64,000 nt of DNA from the NCBI GenBank assembly GCA_036435485.1, contig CM071597.1, positions 51,319,881-51,383,880 on the forward strand. The letters run 5' to 3'. Below the pieces are notes generated by a model. The model saw only the letters and a program-made list of their open reading frames with translations, had not been told where the DNA came from and ran no database searches. The stretch is from Saposhnikovia divaricata. Taxonomy: Eukaryota; Streptophyta; Magnoliopsida; Apiales; Apiaceae. Position numbers and translations under genes: made by a program. This document shows positions 19,140-31,929 of this stretch, one piece after another (within the stretch, counting starts at the first letter, position 1; every line of letters begins with the position of its first letter).

Positions 19140-22133
19140 GCATTCCAAAACTAATAGGAACCAATTATTTCCTTTCATGGTATTTTGTTTACGAAATGTT
19201 TAGTCTCTTCATAACTAATATCCTCATAACCAGTGATAGTCTCAACTGATCACAATCATTTTTGCATCTCCCGTTAGAATGCAACTCATGCCTGCACCTA
19301 CTCCATTCATCTAATGCGAGTAAAGTGCAGTGACCTCACAAAATTTACCCGGTGAACATTCACCACCAAAATCACTAATTACCATCTTAATTCTCTATAC
19401 TAAGTTGGTCTTCAACCTCAAGCTTACAGAGTATTTCTTTTCTATAATGCTTTAATTTATACTCTGTAACGAGTATATGCAATCAATGTATTACTATAAA
19501 GTAATCATAGAACTTGTTATTACCTCTCATTAGAGCAGGTTTTCATGTCGTTCATTAAAAACCACTCAGGTTCAAATATCAGGTTCAAAGAACCTTTCTA
19601 TTCTTGAAAAATTCAACTATTGAATTTTTTTTTCAATTTCAATTTGGTTCACAAGAGAACCTAATTTTTTGGCTCACCAACTGGTACAACCAAATGAGGT
19701 CCGAGAAAGAACATAAATTTCAATAAACCCACAGTTAATGATCCTTGATCAACTGATGCATTAGGGTTAACAATATTCTAGATTTCTCCAAATTTCAGCA
19801 TACAGAACTGATCGCAATGCCGTATTAGGTATCACACGGATCACCACAATAGGATCATGTGTCAATACTGACACCAACATGAGATATAATAATTTTTTCG
19901 GAGGAACGAATCCAGTCGGAAAAATATAAATCTCATGCCAACCCACAACCCGTACTCTATAGGTACAAGATTCGTTGGGTTTTTAACGTTCTGAACCATT
20001 CAATCAAGATTGATCTATCGTCGAAAAATATAATTAAGCTAATAATTTTTGCAATTAAAAATTATTACTTAATTTTCACAAACATCACGATGATTTAAAT
20101 AATAAATTCTTAATAAAAATCTTTTTAAGCACATTGATTGAAGCCATGAAGTTTTCTAGCACATTGACGATCATAATATCACTCAAATAAGGTAGCAAAT
20201 TAATGCATAAGTGTACAAACCAATTCAGTCATATTTTAAACTTCCAAAATAAGACCATAGACATGCAAATGACTTCACTCAAGTCAAATCAATATTATTT
20301 TATTAGTGGCTTGAAAATTATAAGAATTCATGTCAAATTAGACAAGATATGCATGCATTCAGTCAACCAATTAGCATATTAAAATCTTAACACCACTAGA
20401 GAGGACCAAGAGGGGGAAAAAATAATAACCAACATATTCATTCATATATGTTGCAAGTCCATAAAAAAATAGTCACATAAATCCATATAAGTGAATCAAA
20501 TCACATTTAATAGCTCCTATTACAATCATGAAATTATGACATGACATGCGTTTTTATAAAACAAAAATAAAAGAAGCAACAAATAATGGTCAACAAAACA
20601 AGATCTTAAACTCCATTAATGGACCGCAAAATTCATTTTAAATGATTCGGTTCAGTATCAGGCAATACGATAATATTTTCTAAAGATTCTTAACATGCTT
20701 GACCCAAATTTTTTTAACAAGCTCCACACACATATTGCTAGAAACATCAATTATCTTAAACCCATTTTTACAAGCAAATGATCCAAAAGAATTTTCTAGG
20801 CAGAAAATAGATTAAACCGTATAAAAAGCATTTCAAGACCACATTAATCTGCATACTTCTAACAAAAAATCACTCATCTTATTAATATAATAATAACACC
20901 ACGATTGAGATAGCAGGGGAATACCAGACATGACATAGTTAAAAAACTCCTAGCAAGAAGAGACATATAGCCATGCAAGTCAGTACCCAGTCACAAGGCA
21001 AAAGGCATAAAAATTGTTTTCAATTTTTCCGTTAAACGAACAGACCATGAAATGCCAGAATTGTACATAAAAAGTAATAATTAAATCAACAATATCGAAA
21101 CATTGCATAAACATGTACTCATTAAAAGCTCCTTTACATAAACCAAGCAGCTAAAAAAAAGGTTAATAGCTAAAGGAGGTATAATAGCTTTTATAAAACA
21201 TGGCAGGCACTAATATAAACATGATAGCATGTATATGAAAGCATGCAAACCAAGCAAATTATATAAATATAAAATCAAAATTAAGCCAAACAAAATATAT
21301 CAATCTCAGGACAAACATGCTGCCGGTATATATGAAGCAAATTATCATGTACAAAAAAAATAGTAGCAATTATAACCATAATTATACAAGAGTAAGGAGC
21401 ATAAATTTACACATGTCATGCATGTTACAGTGGAATCATAAACAAATTGATTTTGTACTAATCTAACAAGGTTGCACATGCATGAACACATAAATCATAG
21501 AAGTCACAAAATCATGTAATACTTGCCAAACAATATACACTATACTCCCGAGAAAAAAAAATCAAACAAATTAGTTTATTGATTAAACTAATTCATAAGA
21601 ATTATTTTATCTGTTTTAAGCTTGTATGAAGTATAGATTAGAGATATACCTTAAATCAAGAAATCGAGAATAAAAATACCGAAAAGTAGTTCGAGGCACG
21701 TGAAAACCACGCTATCCTTAAAACTGATAAGCCTCTTTCTTGTGGTGCTTGAAGGTGTGTTGGCTTCCGTCTCCCGGGATACAATGAACAAAGGTGATCT
21801 TAAGCACTTATAGACCCGCCTTCTACGAACCAAACACATACCACTTCTATCTCACAGAAACAGAACATATAGCTCTAAGAAGAATGATAGAAAAAACTAT
21901 AAAAGGTTTGAGGGATTTTTTTATGTACAAAACAAAGAAGCAAAAGTCTACTTATATAGTAGTATCAAACTGTAACTCCCTCATATAATAAATTTGTAAC
22001 CCCCAAGTCACAAAATTTGTAACCTCCATCAAATAATAATAATAATAGAAGTTACAAAACTAAAAAGCATGAGTTACAAACCAAAAAATTAAATGCACTT
22101 AATTTTTATTCAAAAATAGTCAATGGTCCAACA
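19140..22133. other. Non-coding AT-rich DNA, unidentified
   Basis: About 3 kb with no credible ORF. On the minus strand the right part (22133 leftward: TGTTGGACCATTGAC..., a TATA-like CTATATAAGTAG near 21955, then a leader-like stretch) looks like an LTR or promoter region reading leftward, but no matching second end was found. The rest resembles intron or retroelement spacer. No repeat structure stands out except a short AAT run near 22030. Confidence 0.35.
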
Positions 22134-25002
22134 CCCTCAACAAGGATCGATCTCAGGTTATAGTATGAAACAAGAATCTAAATTACAATAACTAATATAA
22201 CTACTATACCTTCTTATCTGAAGGGTAGTCCATTACTGTATGTGTCCATGCTGATTCTGAAATCTATTCTTTAGAGAACGCCTCATCATTTTCATTCGTA
22301 TTGTCATTCGTAGGTAGTCAATCCTTAACCCTAACTGAAACGGGAGGGAAAATAAAGCAAGAATGAGGCAACAATGCTCAGCAAGCTAATAATATAGTGA
22401 AACAACAATATCTCGATAATTCATTGATGAACAATATCAATGATCAATTTAACTCAAGGGAGTAATTTAACTTCCATTAGAGGATTAAACTTTTCATCAA
22501 CACATTCCTTTCATAAAACATTTTAAAAACATTTAATATCTCGCATGGTAAACCAATTTCATTTTACAGTAACTTAAAAGTAATCATTCGCTTTAAGAAA
22601 ACTGATTGGAGGTTTTATTTTTATCATCAACAGACAATACGGGTGATCAGCCACGTAAAGTCCCCATAACGGACGCAAAGTCCCTCTGGACAATAATCCT
22701 CTCATTAGGATAGCTTGGGTTCCCAAGAGGCAACACATTGGCCTATTAAAGGTGATGGACTGGTCCCACCAGACTATAGCATAATATACACTAGCAGGCT
22801 AGACCGGTATTATCCGATCACTTACGCCTCTCCAATCTTTAGGAATCCGTAGAAACCATTTTGATGGAGTTCCTAAACTTTTTATAAGAACATAAATTTG
22901 AAAAACAGTAAAGCTTAGAAAAGCATTTAAATAAACCAGTCATTTCGATGAACAATGATAAAAGATTATGAGTCAGAGCATAGATGATATAGAATTGCAA
23001 GAATTGTACTAGAACAACATGAATATATTCAATTGTAGAATATTTAATAAAATCCTATGGAAATGAATCTTAGAAAAGCTTTGATAATATTTGAAACCTT
23101 TACCTTGAAGTACATTAAACTTACTGATAACAGATCAGCCCAGTCTAAGTAGCTTCAAGTTACTTTTAAGAAAACAACTTATTTTGATTGGAAATGATAA
23201 GAGTTCAAGGGTGTAATCATTTCTAAGATCTAGGTTGTACAAAGTTGTGGTTGAAGAAACTTGAGTATATGTTTTAAAATATTAAAGCAGGGTAACATAT
23301 CAGTGTATAGTGAGAAGGGTCTGGTATGGATGAAACAATGGCTAAACCGGGAATGGCAATTGTGTTATACATTTTAAATCAAGGTTTGATTGATTTCAAG
23401 TTTTAGGACAGGCTTTAATAGCATATAGTTTCTTAAAACAAAGTTTTAACAAGGTAAGGTTCATTGAAAGCCAAGTTCAATAAGATATGAATTTTTAAAA
23501 CATGGTTCGTTTAAACCTGGTTATGTAAAATAGAGGTTCAGTAAAACTTGGTTCACCAAAACAATGTTCGCTAGGATAAAAGTTAGGAAAACAAGAGGGA
23601 ATAATACTGGAGTTAACAAAATATGGTTTGGTAAGCTGGAAGAAGTTATTAATCAATAAGTTATAAAACAAGTGTTAAATTTTAGAAACCATATTTAAGA
23701 TTTAAAAGTCCGGTTAGGTTCACAGGGTATAAGGTGATAGACATAAAATAGGTCTAAGTTTAAATCAAGAAATAAGTTTACGGAATCAAAGTTTATTGTT
23801 AATCATAAGAGGGGTAGTAGAGTGCATAGCAATCAATATATATCAAAAGATAGATCACAAGATAACTCAAGGGAATGGTACAGGAAGGTACATATTACTA
23901 TCGACCGATTTGAAAGAACATGTGATAAATAACAGAAGCAGATATACTTCACTTGAACAATAAGTGAGGAATAAAAACGTCTTGATTCCAACACATCGAT
24001 TCGTTACTCCCTATGCGTCAGTCTCTACTTCTTTGTATGTTGATCTCTAGTCGACTATACGTCTATCTGTCCTCCATAATTCGTCAACCAAAATGCTTGT
24101 TAACTCTGATAACATCTCTCCTTTAAGATTTCAATTACACACGTAATGGCTCTCACCGGCCTCCTACTGGTACCTATATACAGGTAAAGTATTGCTTCAG
24201 TATACTTTTACCCTTAATCATCTAACTCTATTCTACCCAACGAATCCTATAACGCATTAACACTTAACACATACTAGTTATACTTACCAAACGATTTATT
24301 ATAACTCGAAACACTTAGAATGTATAACACTTATCGACTATACTTATATCATAATCCAGCAAATCACATAAGCACATAGAGCATGTAAACCACATATGTC
24401 ATTTAAACACTTAACACATAAGATCTACTTGATTCATAAGTAGTTTATACTATACTACTGTATCCTTTAAAACTTATAAGTCTCACGAAAATCGGGCAGC
24501 GTCTCCTTTGTAAAATAGACTATCCCGTCGGAACATAACCGACTCAAATCACAACCAAATCAATCTCAGTATAGCTTGAATCCTAATATAGGTCAAAACA
24601 ATACCACTTTAATGATTATATGCATTAACACTAATAAATCTCACTAACTCTATTTACATCGTTTATACTATTAAGCAAATCTTGAAATCATTTATCAATG
24701 AACAAGAATTACTAATTCGAATAACTACCACATAACAATTACTACCTCCCGTAATAATATCTAAAAATCATATCATTCATAATTACAATACAAAAATTCG
24801 AATTCATATAATATCTACTAACTCAATTAACTCGAAAATCATGATTATTTTCATAAAATTATAATTAGCAATTAATCACCACTAAAATTCCATAATCATG
24901 TAGGCGGCTCATATAATTCGAAAAATTTCAGAAAATTCATATTAATTCTACGTAATCATGTACAAAACTCGAATGATCAATTTGTAATCTAACGAATCTA
25001 AC

Positions 25003-26595
25003 TGTTTGCACTAAATCACGCAAGCGTACGTGGTCACAAGTAATATATGAATAAGTCAAGTTCGTTCCCACAGAGATCTGGTTATGGTTTTAATTCAGTA
25101 GATGTACCTATGCAACAATGTATGATTATTATTCACTGCTAAGACAAATAACAATTTTGGGTTTAAAAAACTAAATTAACTAAGAAGTAAATTAACAAGC
25201 TAAGAATTAACTAACTAACGATAATTGGAATCAAATTACTTCTACAAGAGAAAACATGGGATCCTAACTTCATTAAATACTTTGCTTAGATCTGACGCCT
25301 TTAATCACTATATGGAATGATTATGATATCTGATCGGACAATACGAAACAAGTACACGCTACCTGTCAACATACGTATACCAAACTAAACATACATCCAT
25401 GAAAGAGATAGCAGATGAATAGACACCAATTATGCTTAGACCCTATATGTCTATAGAATTTGAAAACATAACGGTTGAAGAACAAGTTATCCATAAAGAT
25501 CACACAGAGCAATATAAGTATTTTCATCTCATACTACGAATCATGTTGATAAACAATCATGAAAACCTATGCTAGCATGGCAAGTTCTAAATCTCAAGAT
25601 CCACTTTCACTTCACAGGAGATTAACAAATTAGATGTTAGCTACGCATCTAGCAATTAAGCACAACCATACGAGGATATCAGATATACATCACACACAGA
25701 TCTTTAAAGCAATCAAGATACTAAAGCTCCATAAATAAATCCATTAGAATCCCATGACAACGATTAGTTCATAATCAAATCTCTCGTCATCATGGGATTT
25801 GATGAAACCATGTTAAAAATAAAGTATGAAAAGATACAAATAAAACTAAGTAATTGATATGTAATGGTGTTTTTTTCTGTCCCCCAGGATGTGTATTTAT
25901 AGCCCCAATTTGCCTCTCCATCAAGCAATTACCATATTAGAGTTGGAATAGAAGACCGGCAATTTCCTTTCTTGAATGAGAATAGAATTGCAAATTCCAT
26001 GTGTAGATCTGATTCTGGAATGTTCTAGCCATTCAGGACAATTACCATTCTGATTAGAAGTAGGAATTATAGCAATTTCCTGTTTAGAATTGAATTCTGG
26101 CAATTTCTGTTGATTCTATTTTGAAGGAAAATTCTCTTCAATAATTCTGGACTCCGGACCACCTTAGAATGATAGAAAATTCCGTATTCTTCGCGTGGGC
26201 AGTTGAATCGTCCAAAACGGACTTGTAGAACTCAAGATATAGCCAAAACAAAATTAGAAATTCTGGCTGATTTTTCACCCGCTGACTGCTACTGTTCATG
26301 CGCGTCCGTTACTGTTCATGCGCGTCCAGTACTGTTCATTTCGCTGATTTTGCTGATTTTCTTCGTTTTAACTCCGATTTTCATTCCGTTTCTTCCGGCT
26401 CTCTCGCAATTTGATGTACTGTTATTCTTTAATCTCAAAACCCACCATTTAAGCATGGAAAACATCATCCCACATCCGACTCTTATTCCTGCACAAATTC
26501 ACTAAAAACACATCAAAAACACCACATACTTGAGTTCAAGTCATCAATTCAAGCCGATACGAAGCATTCCAAGTGGATATAACATCCACTTATCA
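25003..26595 (-). mobile_element. Athila-like solo LTR, TSD CTAAC
   Basis: The minus strand starts TGATAAGTGGATG and ends in CGTGATTTAGTGCAAACA. It is a diverged copy of the LTRs at 49625-51207 and 54715-56297; shared stretches include CACGCAAGCGTACGTGGTCA and ATCCCATGATGACGAGAG (read on the opposite strand here). CTAAC flanks both sides (24998-25002 and 26596-26600). The length of 1,593 bp agrees with the 1,583-bp LTRs of the complete element. Confidence 0.92.
26286..26340 (-). repeat. Short tandem repeat, TACTGTTCATGCGCGTCC x3
   Basis: Two perfect 18-bp units and a third partial one in the Athila-like solo LTR. At the same place the complete element's LTR has a duplicated GGGCAGGTTGCGCGC motif, so this part of the LTR turns over by small tandem duplication. 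Confidence 0.8.
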
Positions 26596-27742
26596 CTAAC
26601 CCACATGAATTATCACATAATTTCGAACAAAATCCACAAGAAATTAAAGTAAAAATTCATAACTACACATGCATGTACTGAATTGATTACAAACTGAAAA
26701 TATAAAGATTGGTAGACCTCAAATCATCATCGGCCACCACCGGTTCACCGGAGTTCATCGCCGGTGGTGGTGAAATTTGGGGGTTCCCCTTACGGGGCTT
26801 CCAACCTCAAGATTCCACCAATAACAGGGTCACAATCGAAAGATATACACATTAAAACATCATACCCAGCTGAAACACCAAGAATTCAGAAGTTTAGCAA
26901 AAACCCATACATATACACGCGCATATACACACATATATATTTGACCCATCTTGCTAACATCACAGACGGGTTGGATAGGAAGAAACTAGAGGCAACAAGC
27001 TAGATTTTGATATCAAGATCGCTGCAAACCGACTAGAAAAAGGTGTTGCATGTAGCAGGTATAGTCAAGAGAGAGGGAGAGATCACGGTCGAGAGGAATG
27101 AGAGAGAACAGAGACAACCGAGAGTAACAAGAAAGAAGAGAGACAATGTCTCTTATCTGATAAAACCAAGGGAAAAATAGTAATTAGCCAAAGCTGAAAT
27201 TCTACTTTCTTTTCAAAAATTATTTTTAATAAGTTTAAAATCGAAATAAATTAGGGAATTAAGGAAAAATAATTTTTAAAAATTTAAAATAAAATTTTGG
27301 AAATTACAGACCTCCCCATATTTTTAAAATAATTTTTGAGTCAAAAATGAATTTATTATGGATTTTACAAATAAAAGACCTTTAAATGCAATAAAGCTTT
27401 TTAAATCATTTTAAAATACTCACACACAATTAAATCCACCCAATACTTTTAAAAACTAACTAATATCACAAAGATAATAATGCAAGAGATTTCGTGATTT
27501 TAAACGACTCCAATGATTTTATAAAATTCTCAAAAGTTTAAAAATGCATGTTTAAAATAGTTTTAAATGCTCAAAAATACAAATAAAATATATGAGCACA
27601 TACGACAATTACAAATCATCACATAATCACTTAATAATGTTTTCACATATACTTTAACTTCAAAATAATTATTCACACCACATAATTCACCTTAACAATT
27701 AAATAAACACTTAAATAATTACACGAATTCTAGGTCGTTATA

Positions 27743-28242
27743 TCGATATTAGTTTTCAACCAACCTGGAGGTGGTGGAGACCAACTTCTTGGATTCGAGT
27801 TAACAGCAGGCCTGCAACTTTGTTTCTCCAGCTGGCTTCTTTTCCAGTCATTTAATAAATTCATTGCAGCTGCATGTACACCACAGTCTGATCCCATAAT
27901 CTTGTCCCAAACCCATCGATTTCTTTGGTTCCATAAGCTCCAACAAACCATTGCTATCCATGTTAATTTTTCTCGTGTACATATATTAAAAAGAGAAGAG
28001 AAACATCCTATACAGAACATTGATATCTCTCAGTACTCATCTCCTGGATTCCCACCTTCAACCACACATCTATTGCAAATGAGAATCCAAATAACACATG
28101 CCCAATGTCTTCATTTGTCACCAGACACCAAGAAGATCATGTATCGATTTGAACTCGTTTCTCTACTAAAGCCACCGCTGTTGGCACCATAGCTTTACAA
28201 ACTCTCCAAATGAAGTAAATCACTTTTCCAGGGAGTTCTAAT
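27743..28242 (-). pseudogene. LINE 3' part: zf-RVT and linker
   Basis: Minus-strand translation gives LPGKVIYFIWRVCKAMVPTA (zf-RVT), then WSLWNQRNRWVWDK and PPPPGWLKTNID, where an RNase H domain should begin. Frameshifts and stops occur between zf-RVT and the linker. It is the downstream continuation of 31930-35836. Confidence 0.75.
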
Positions 28243-29439
28243 TGTGAGACATTCCTTTGTATTAGTCTCTCACCTTTATGTTTTGGTGATTTGTCAAAAT
28301 ACGAAAGTGAAAAATTAATTAAGGATATTTACTACGCTATCTAGTAAATTCCGTAAAATTATTCGATGTGACGCTTTCTCGTACAAATCATTGATTTAGA
28401 TAAGAGAATGTCGGGTACAATGACATTTTCTAGTCTAGATTACTTGTGGTACATTTAAAGGCAAAGTCAAGAAGGCATAAATGTAAAATATACCGAGCAC
28501 TGTTTTTACGAAACAAAAATACAAGATTTATTCAAAATGGTGTTCACTTCAAGAGTTTCATCCTTGAATATATTCGATATGTTCTTCAAATAATTATTCT
28601 TAAGATTGCCTCATTTATAGACTTGCCAAAAGAAAGAAATAGATTTTATCCCGAAAGCTCTAACAGTTTTCTATTAAAAGGATAAAAATCTAAAATATTC
28701 AAAATAAATATTCCGTGGACTTCATAGTCATTATTATTTGATGAATATTATATTTGTATATATTTGAAGTCAAAACTTTAGCCAAAACGTCAACAAGTTT
28801 CGACAAATGGCTAACGTATTTTATTCCGTCACGTAAGTGCATTTTATCGAAAGATTTTTGAATAAAATACTTCTGCACATTATTTTGACTTGAAATTTTG
28901 AGGATGTCACTAAAATGGTCAAAAAGAATTTTAGAAAAAGTTTCATGATTTTTGAATGACTTTTTCCCGGACCCCTAAAATCGATACGTAAGTGATTTTT
29001 CGATCAATTAAAAGTCATAGAAGGTCAACTCCTTTTCAAGTGAAATTTTGACCATATTCTTCTGGGAATATTTCAAGAAGATTCCCAAAGTTTCATAATT
29101 TTTGAGATATTTTTCGATTTATCTCAATATAGTGGGTGTTTCGTGCTAATATGCGTAGTTTCGGTTTATTTGGATAAAACAAAACAAATATACAACCTCT
29201 ATGCCTATATAGCTGATTAATATATATAGATTGGGGACCAAGTTAGCATGAATTTCCAGGAAAGAGCCCTTGCTATTAGTTTATTAGTTGGTGCCAAGTG
29301 TCATGCTTTCATTTGCTCACTTTTTCACCACTTTGCCTATAAATAGCAAGCTAACTCCACCCATTTCTCTTGAGCATTTTGTGTCCTAGAAGTGCTGCTG
29401 ATTTCTCTCTAGAAACACAGCCTTTTAAAAGTACCAAAA

Positions 29440-30010
29440 TCCTCCAAAAGATTTGGATAACAAAGCTTTGTTGCTCCATTTTTCAAAATCTTTAAAAGCT
29501 TTGTTGTTAGTCCATTTCTTGCCCATATAAACACCATCCGGCCATCACTCTTGGGGCAGCTCTTGAGCTCATTTTTAGAAGTCCCTAAAGTGTTCTTAAG
29601 TGTGGTTTGAGTCACCACTTTATCCTCCTTGAATATCATTCAAGTGGTGCTCTTTTAGGCCTTGTTTATTGGTGTTTTTGGTCCTCTTCTTGCACTTCTA
29701 GCACACCATTCGGTCATCGCTTTCAAGGCAGCCTATTGCATGATTTATTGCATCCTTTTAAGTGTTCTTAGTTAAGTATTTGAGTCACCTTTGTTCCTTC
29801 CTTGGATATATCTTTTTGGTGCTCAAATCCGGCCATTTTGGTAGTGATTTTGGACCTCTTTTCTTGCCCATCTCTTGCTCTCGGCCAAGTTCTTTTAGAC
29901 ACACTTCTTGCTCATTTTTAACAGCCTCTTAAGGGCTCTTATTTGTGTCTTTGAGTCACCAACGCAACCTTCTTGCATACTTTTCTTTTGGTGCTCATTT
30001 GGCTTGAGTT
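29440..30010 (+). repeat. Three degenerate ~180-bp tandem units in the solo LTR
   Basis: Each unit runs: GGCC(A)TC..., a TTCTTGCCC/CTTGCAC block, TTTTAAG/TCTTAAG, (T)TTGAGTCACC, a CTTGAATA/CTTGGATA block and TTTTGGTGCTC. GAGTCACC recurs near 29611, 29782 and 29954. The units lie just downstream of the TATA box, so they would be in the transcript. Confidence 0.65.
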
Positions 30011-30605
30011 TTTCTTGCACTTTTGTCACCAAAATGTACACTTGTTCTTGAATATTTTCGTGTAGTGTATATTGACAAGTTGTGCAAAATTTTTGAAGAG
30101 CTTCATGAAGTGTTTGTTGGCTCTTCTTTAAGTCCTTAACAACCTCTTGGTGAACACTTGGTTGAAAGGCTAAGAACCATCTTTTGATTTGTGCTTAAAA
30201 GTGCATAAACAAGTGATTTAAACTTGTTATCCTTTAAATCAAAAGAGAGCTTCTTAACTTGGTTTATACTAGTCCTTTGAATCCTACTTGAGCTCAAATC
30301 TTTAAGGACTAAACAAGCATCTTGAACTTGTTTCTTAACCGAAACCAAAGTTCATTGCATTCGGCCTTCTACTTGATTTATTTGGCTGAATAATCCTATT
30401 ACGTGTTTATATATTTTCTCGCACTAGTTTAACGCATAATAGCAGCCCTCGTTATTTTATAACGAGTTACTTTTACGTACGTGTGAGTTGTGTTTATATG
30501 CTTGTGTGTGGTTCTTAATTTATTGTTCGTGTGTTTTACATTTACGAATTTTATATACTTTCCGTACTAGCATTAACGCGTAATAGCGTCCCTCGCTTAG
30601 ACGAG

Positions 30606-30606
<1 letters not shown>

Positions 30607-30645
<39 letters not shown>
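30607..30645. repeat. (TA)n microsatellite
   Basis: About 19-20 uninterrupted TA dinucleotides inside the long solo LTR. Confidence 0.95.
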
Positions 30646-30647
<2 letters not shown>

Positions 30648-31309
30648 GGCTATATACAAAGCCATATACAAGTGTTGTTGTGGTAACACTAGTATTTGTC
30701 GATTTTAAGTAGCTTGTTCTATATTCTTTCGAATATAAGTAACTAGCTCTACCTTCGATAAATCAAGGTCGCTTTGGCCAAGAAATATTGTACCCGACCA
30801 TTTCATCGTTGATCTTGGTCTTATAATATTTCAATACGAGTGTGTAACACTTGTATATCTTGAGTTAGTAGCTTGTTTATTATTCTACGGAATATTTTTA
30901 AACTCGCTCTTTCTCGTGTTTATTTGTGTTTTTTTACAAAAGTAAATTGTTTATTTAATTTATTTATATTCGGCCACACCGAATATTTATATAAATTAAT
31001 ATACTTGATATTTATTTATATTAACGGAGTCTAACTCGTTAATATTTATATTTCCTCCCTTGATCTAGTTTTCATACTAGTTCATTTTAAATCGTCAATT
31101 TTAAAAAAGGATTTTCAAGTCGTAGTACTTGTATTATATCCTTTGACGTGAGGTGAAGTGAAGTTAGGTGATTCTCGCTATAAGACCCAAGTCTTAGATA
31201 CGCCGACGGGGAGTTGGATATCTTTGCACCGTGAGGAGGAGAAAAGATCCAAGACCTAAGACCTAAGACTCAAGACCGTTAAAGGGTGTAGATACGAAGT
31301 CTACGCAAA

Positions 31310-31625
31310 GGTTTTGCTTGCATAGTTTTGAGAAAGTAACTTGGAGTTACGTTTCAAGATAAACTTGTAAGTGGTTTTATTACGTAGTTTTGAGAAGGTA
31401 GTGGAGAGGCTACGCTTCAAGATAAACTCGTAAGGTATTACGTAGTTGTGAGGAAGTAACGGAGAGTTACGTTCCGAGATAAACTCGTAAGGGGATTTAC
31501 TTACATAGCATTTGAGGAGGTAACGGGGAGTTACGGTCCAAGATAATATTGTAAGGGGTTGCTATAGTATTTTGAGGATGTAACGGGTAGTTCGGCTCTA
31601 AGATAAATACATAGTGTTTGTAAAG
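31310..31625 (+). repeat. ~60-bp minisatellite, about five units
   Basis: Units contain TACGTAGTTTTGAGAAGGTA, then GGAGAGTTACG, TTCAAGATAAACTCG and TAAGG. Copies start near 31315, 31380, 31440, 31500 and 31560. They lie near the 3' end of the solo LTR. Confidence 0.8.
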
Positions 31626-31929
31626 GCTTATCCGCCTACTATAAGGAGTGTAATTCTTTATAGTGGAAGAAATCTCGAGTTCGGGAGGATCTCGGTGACT
31701 GGAGTAGGGGTGTTCGAATCCGTTAGGGGATTGCGGGCATCGCGAACTAGGACATATCGATCGTGTCATATTTCTCTTTTATATTCCGCATTTTATATTA
31801 CTTGTATATAAGTAATTAATTTTAAAAGGAGAAAGGAAATTTAAAAACGCCAAGCTCCAATTTTTAAAAGAGTCATAAGCTATTTAACCCCGCCTTCTAG
31901 TTTATTTTACCCTCCTTCGGGACCTATCA

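Larger units (their letters stand above)
22134..27742 (-). mobile_element. Probable long Ty3/gypsy-type LTR in minus orientation, edges approximate
   Basis: On the minus strand it opens near 27742 with TATAACGACCTAGAATTC, a decayed form of the TGTAACGACC start of many plant gypsy LTRs. Near its end it shares the style TTGCTGAGCATTGTTGCCTC with CTTGCTGGGCATTCTTTTTG in the solo LTR at 43387-47314. Without the nested Athila-like solo LTR (25003-26595) it would be about 4.0 kb, close to that LTR's 3.9 kb. It truncates a LINE at 27742/27743. No coding domain is visible. The left boundary and TSD are not established. Confidence 0.45.
28243..31929 (+). mobile_element. Long solo LTR (3.69 kb), TSD CTAAT, inside a LINE
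   Basis: TGTGAGAC...GACCTATCA lies between CTAAT at 28238-28242 and CTAAT at 31930-31934. Removing it restores the LINE zf-RVT reading. A TATA box (CCTATAAATAG) lies at about 29336-29346 on the plus strand, supporting plus orientation. No retroelement coding domain lies inside. The length suggests a Ty3/gypsy element of a long-LTR lineage (Ogre/Tat or Retand type), an inference from size only. Internal tandem repeats are listed separately. Confidence 0.85.

Noticed and set aside
22119..22133. TGGTCCAACACCCTC as the exact left end of the gypsy-like LTR
   Set aside because: No 5-bp duplication matches the right flank (TCGAT) and the ends are not inverted, so the edge is left approximate.
26203..27003. 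Small ORFs at 26203-26505 and 26764-27003
   Set aside because: They lie in LTR sequence, one across the end of the Athila-like solo LTR's interior. No homology or codon signal was seen.
31497..31811. ORFs of 65-90 codons on both strands near 31500-31800
   Set aside because: They are shadows of the ~60-bp minisatellite and the LTR end.
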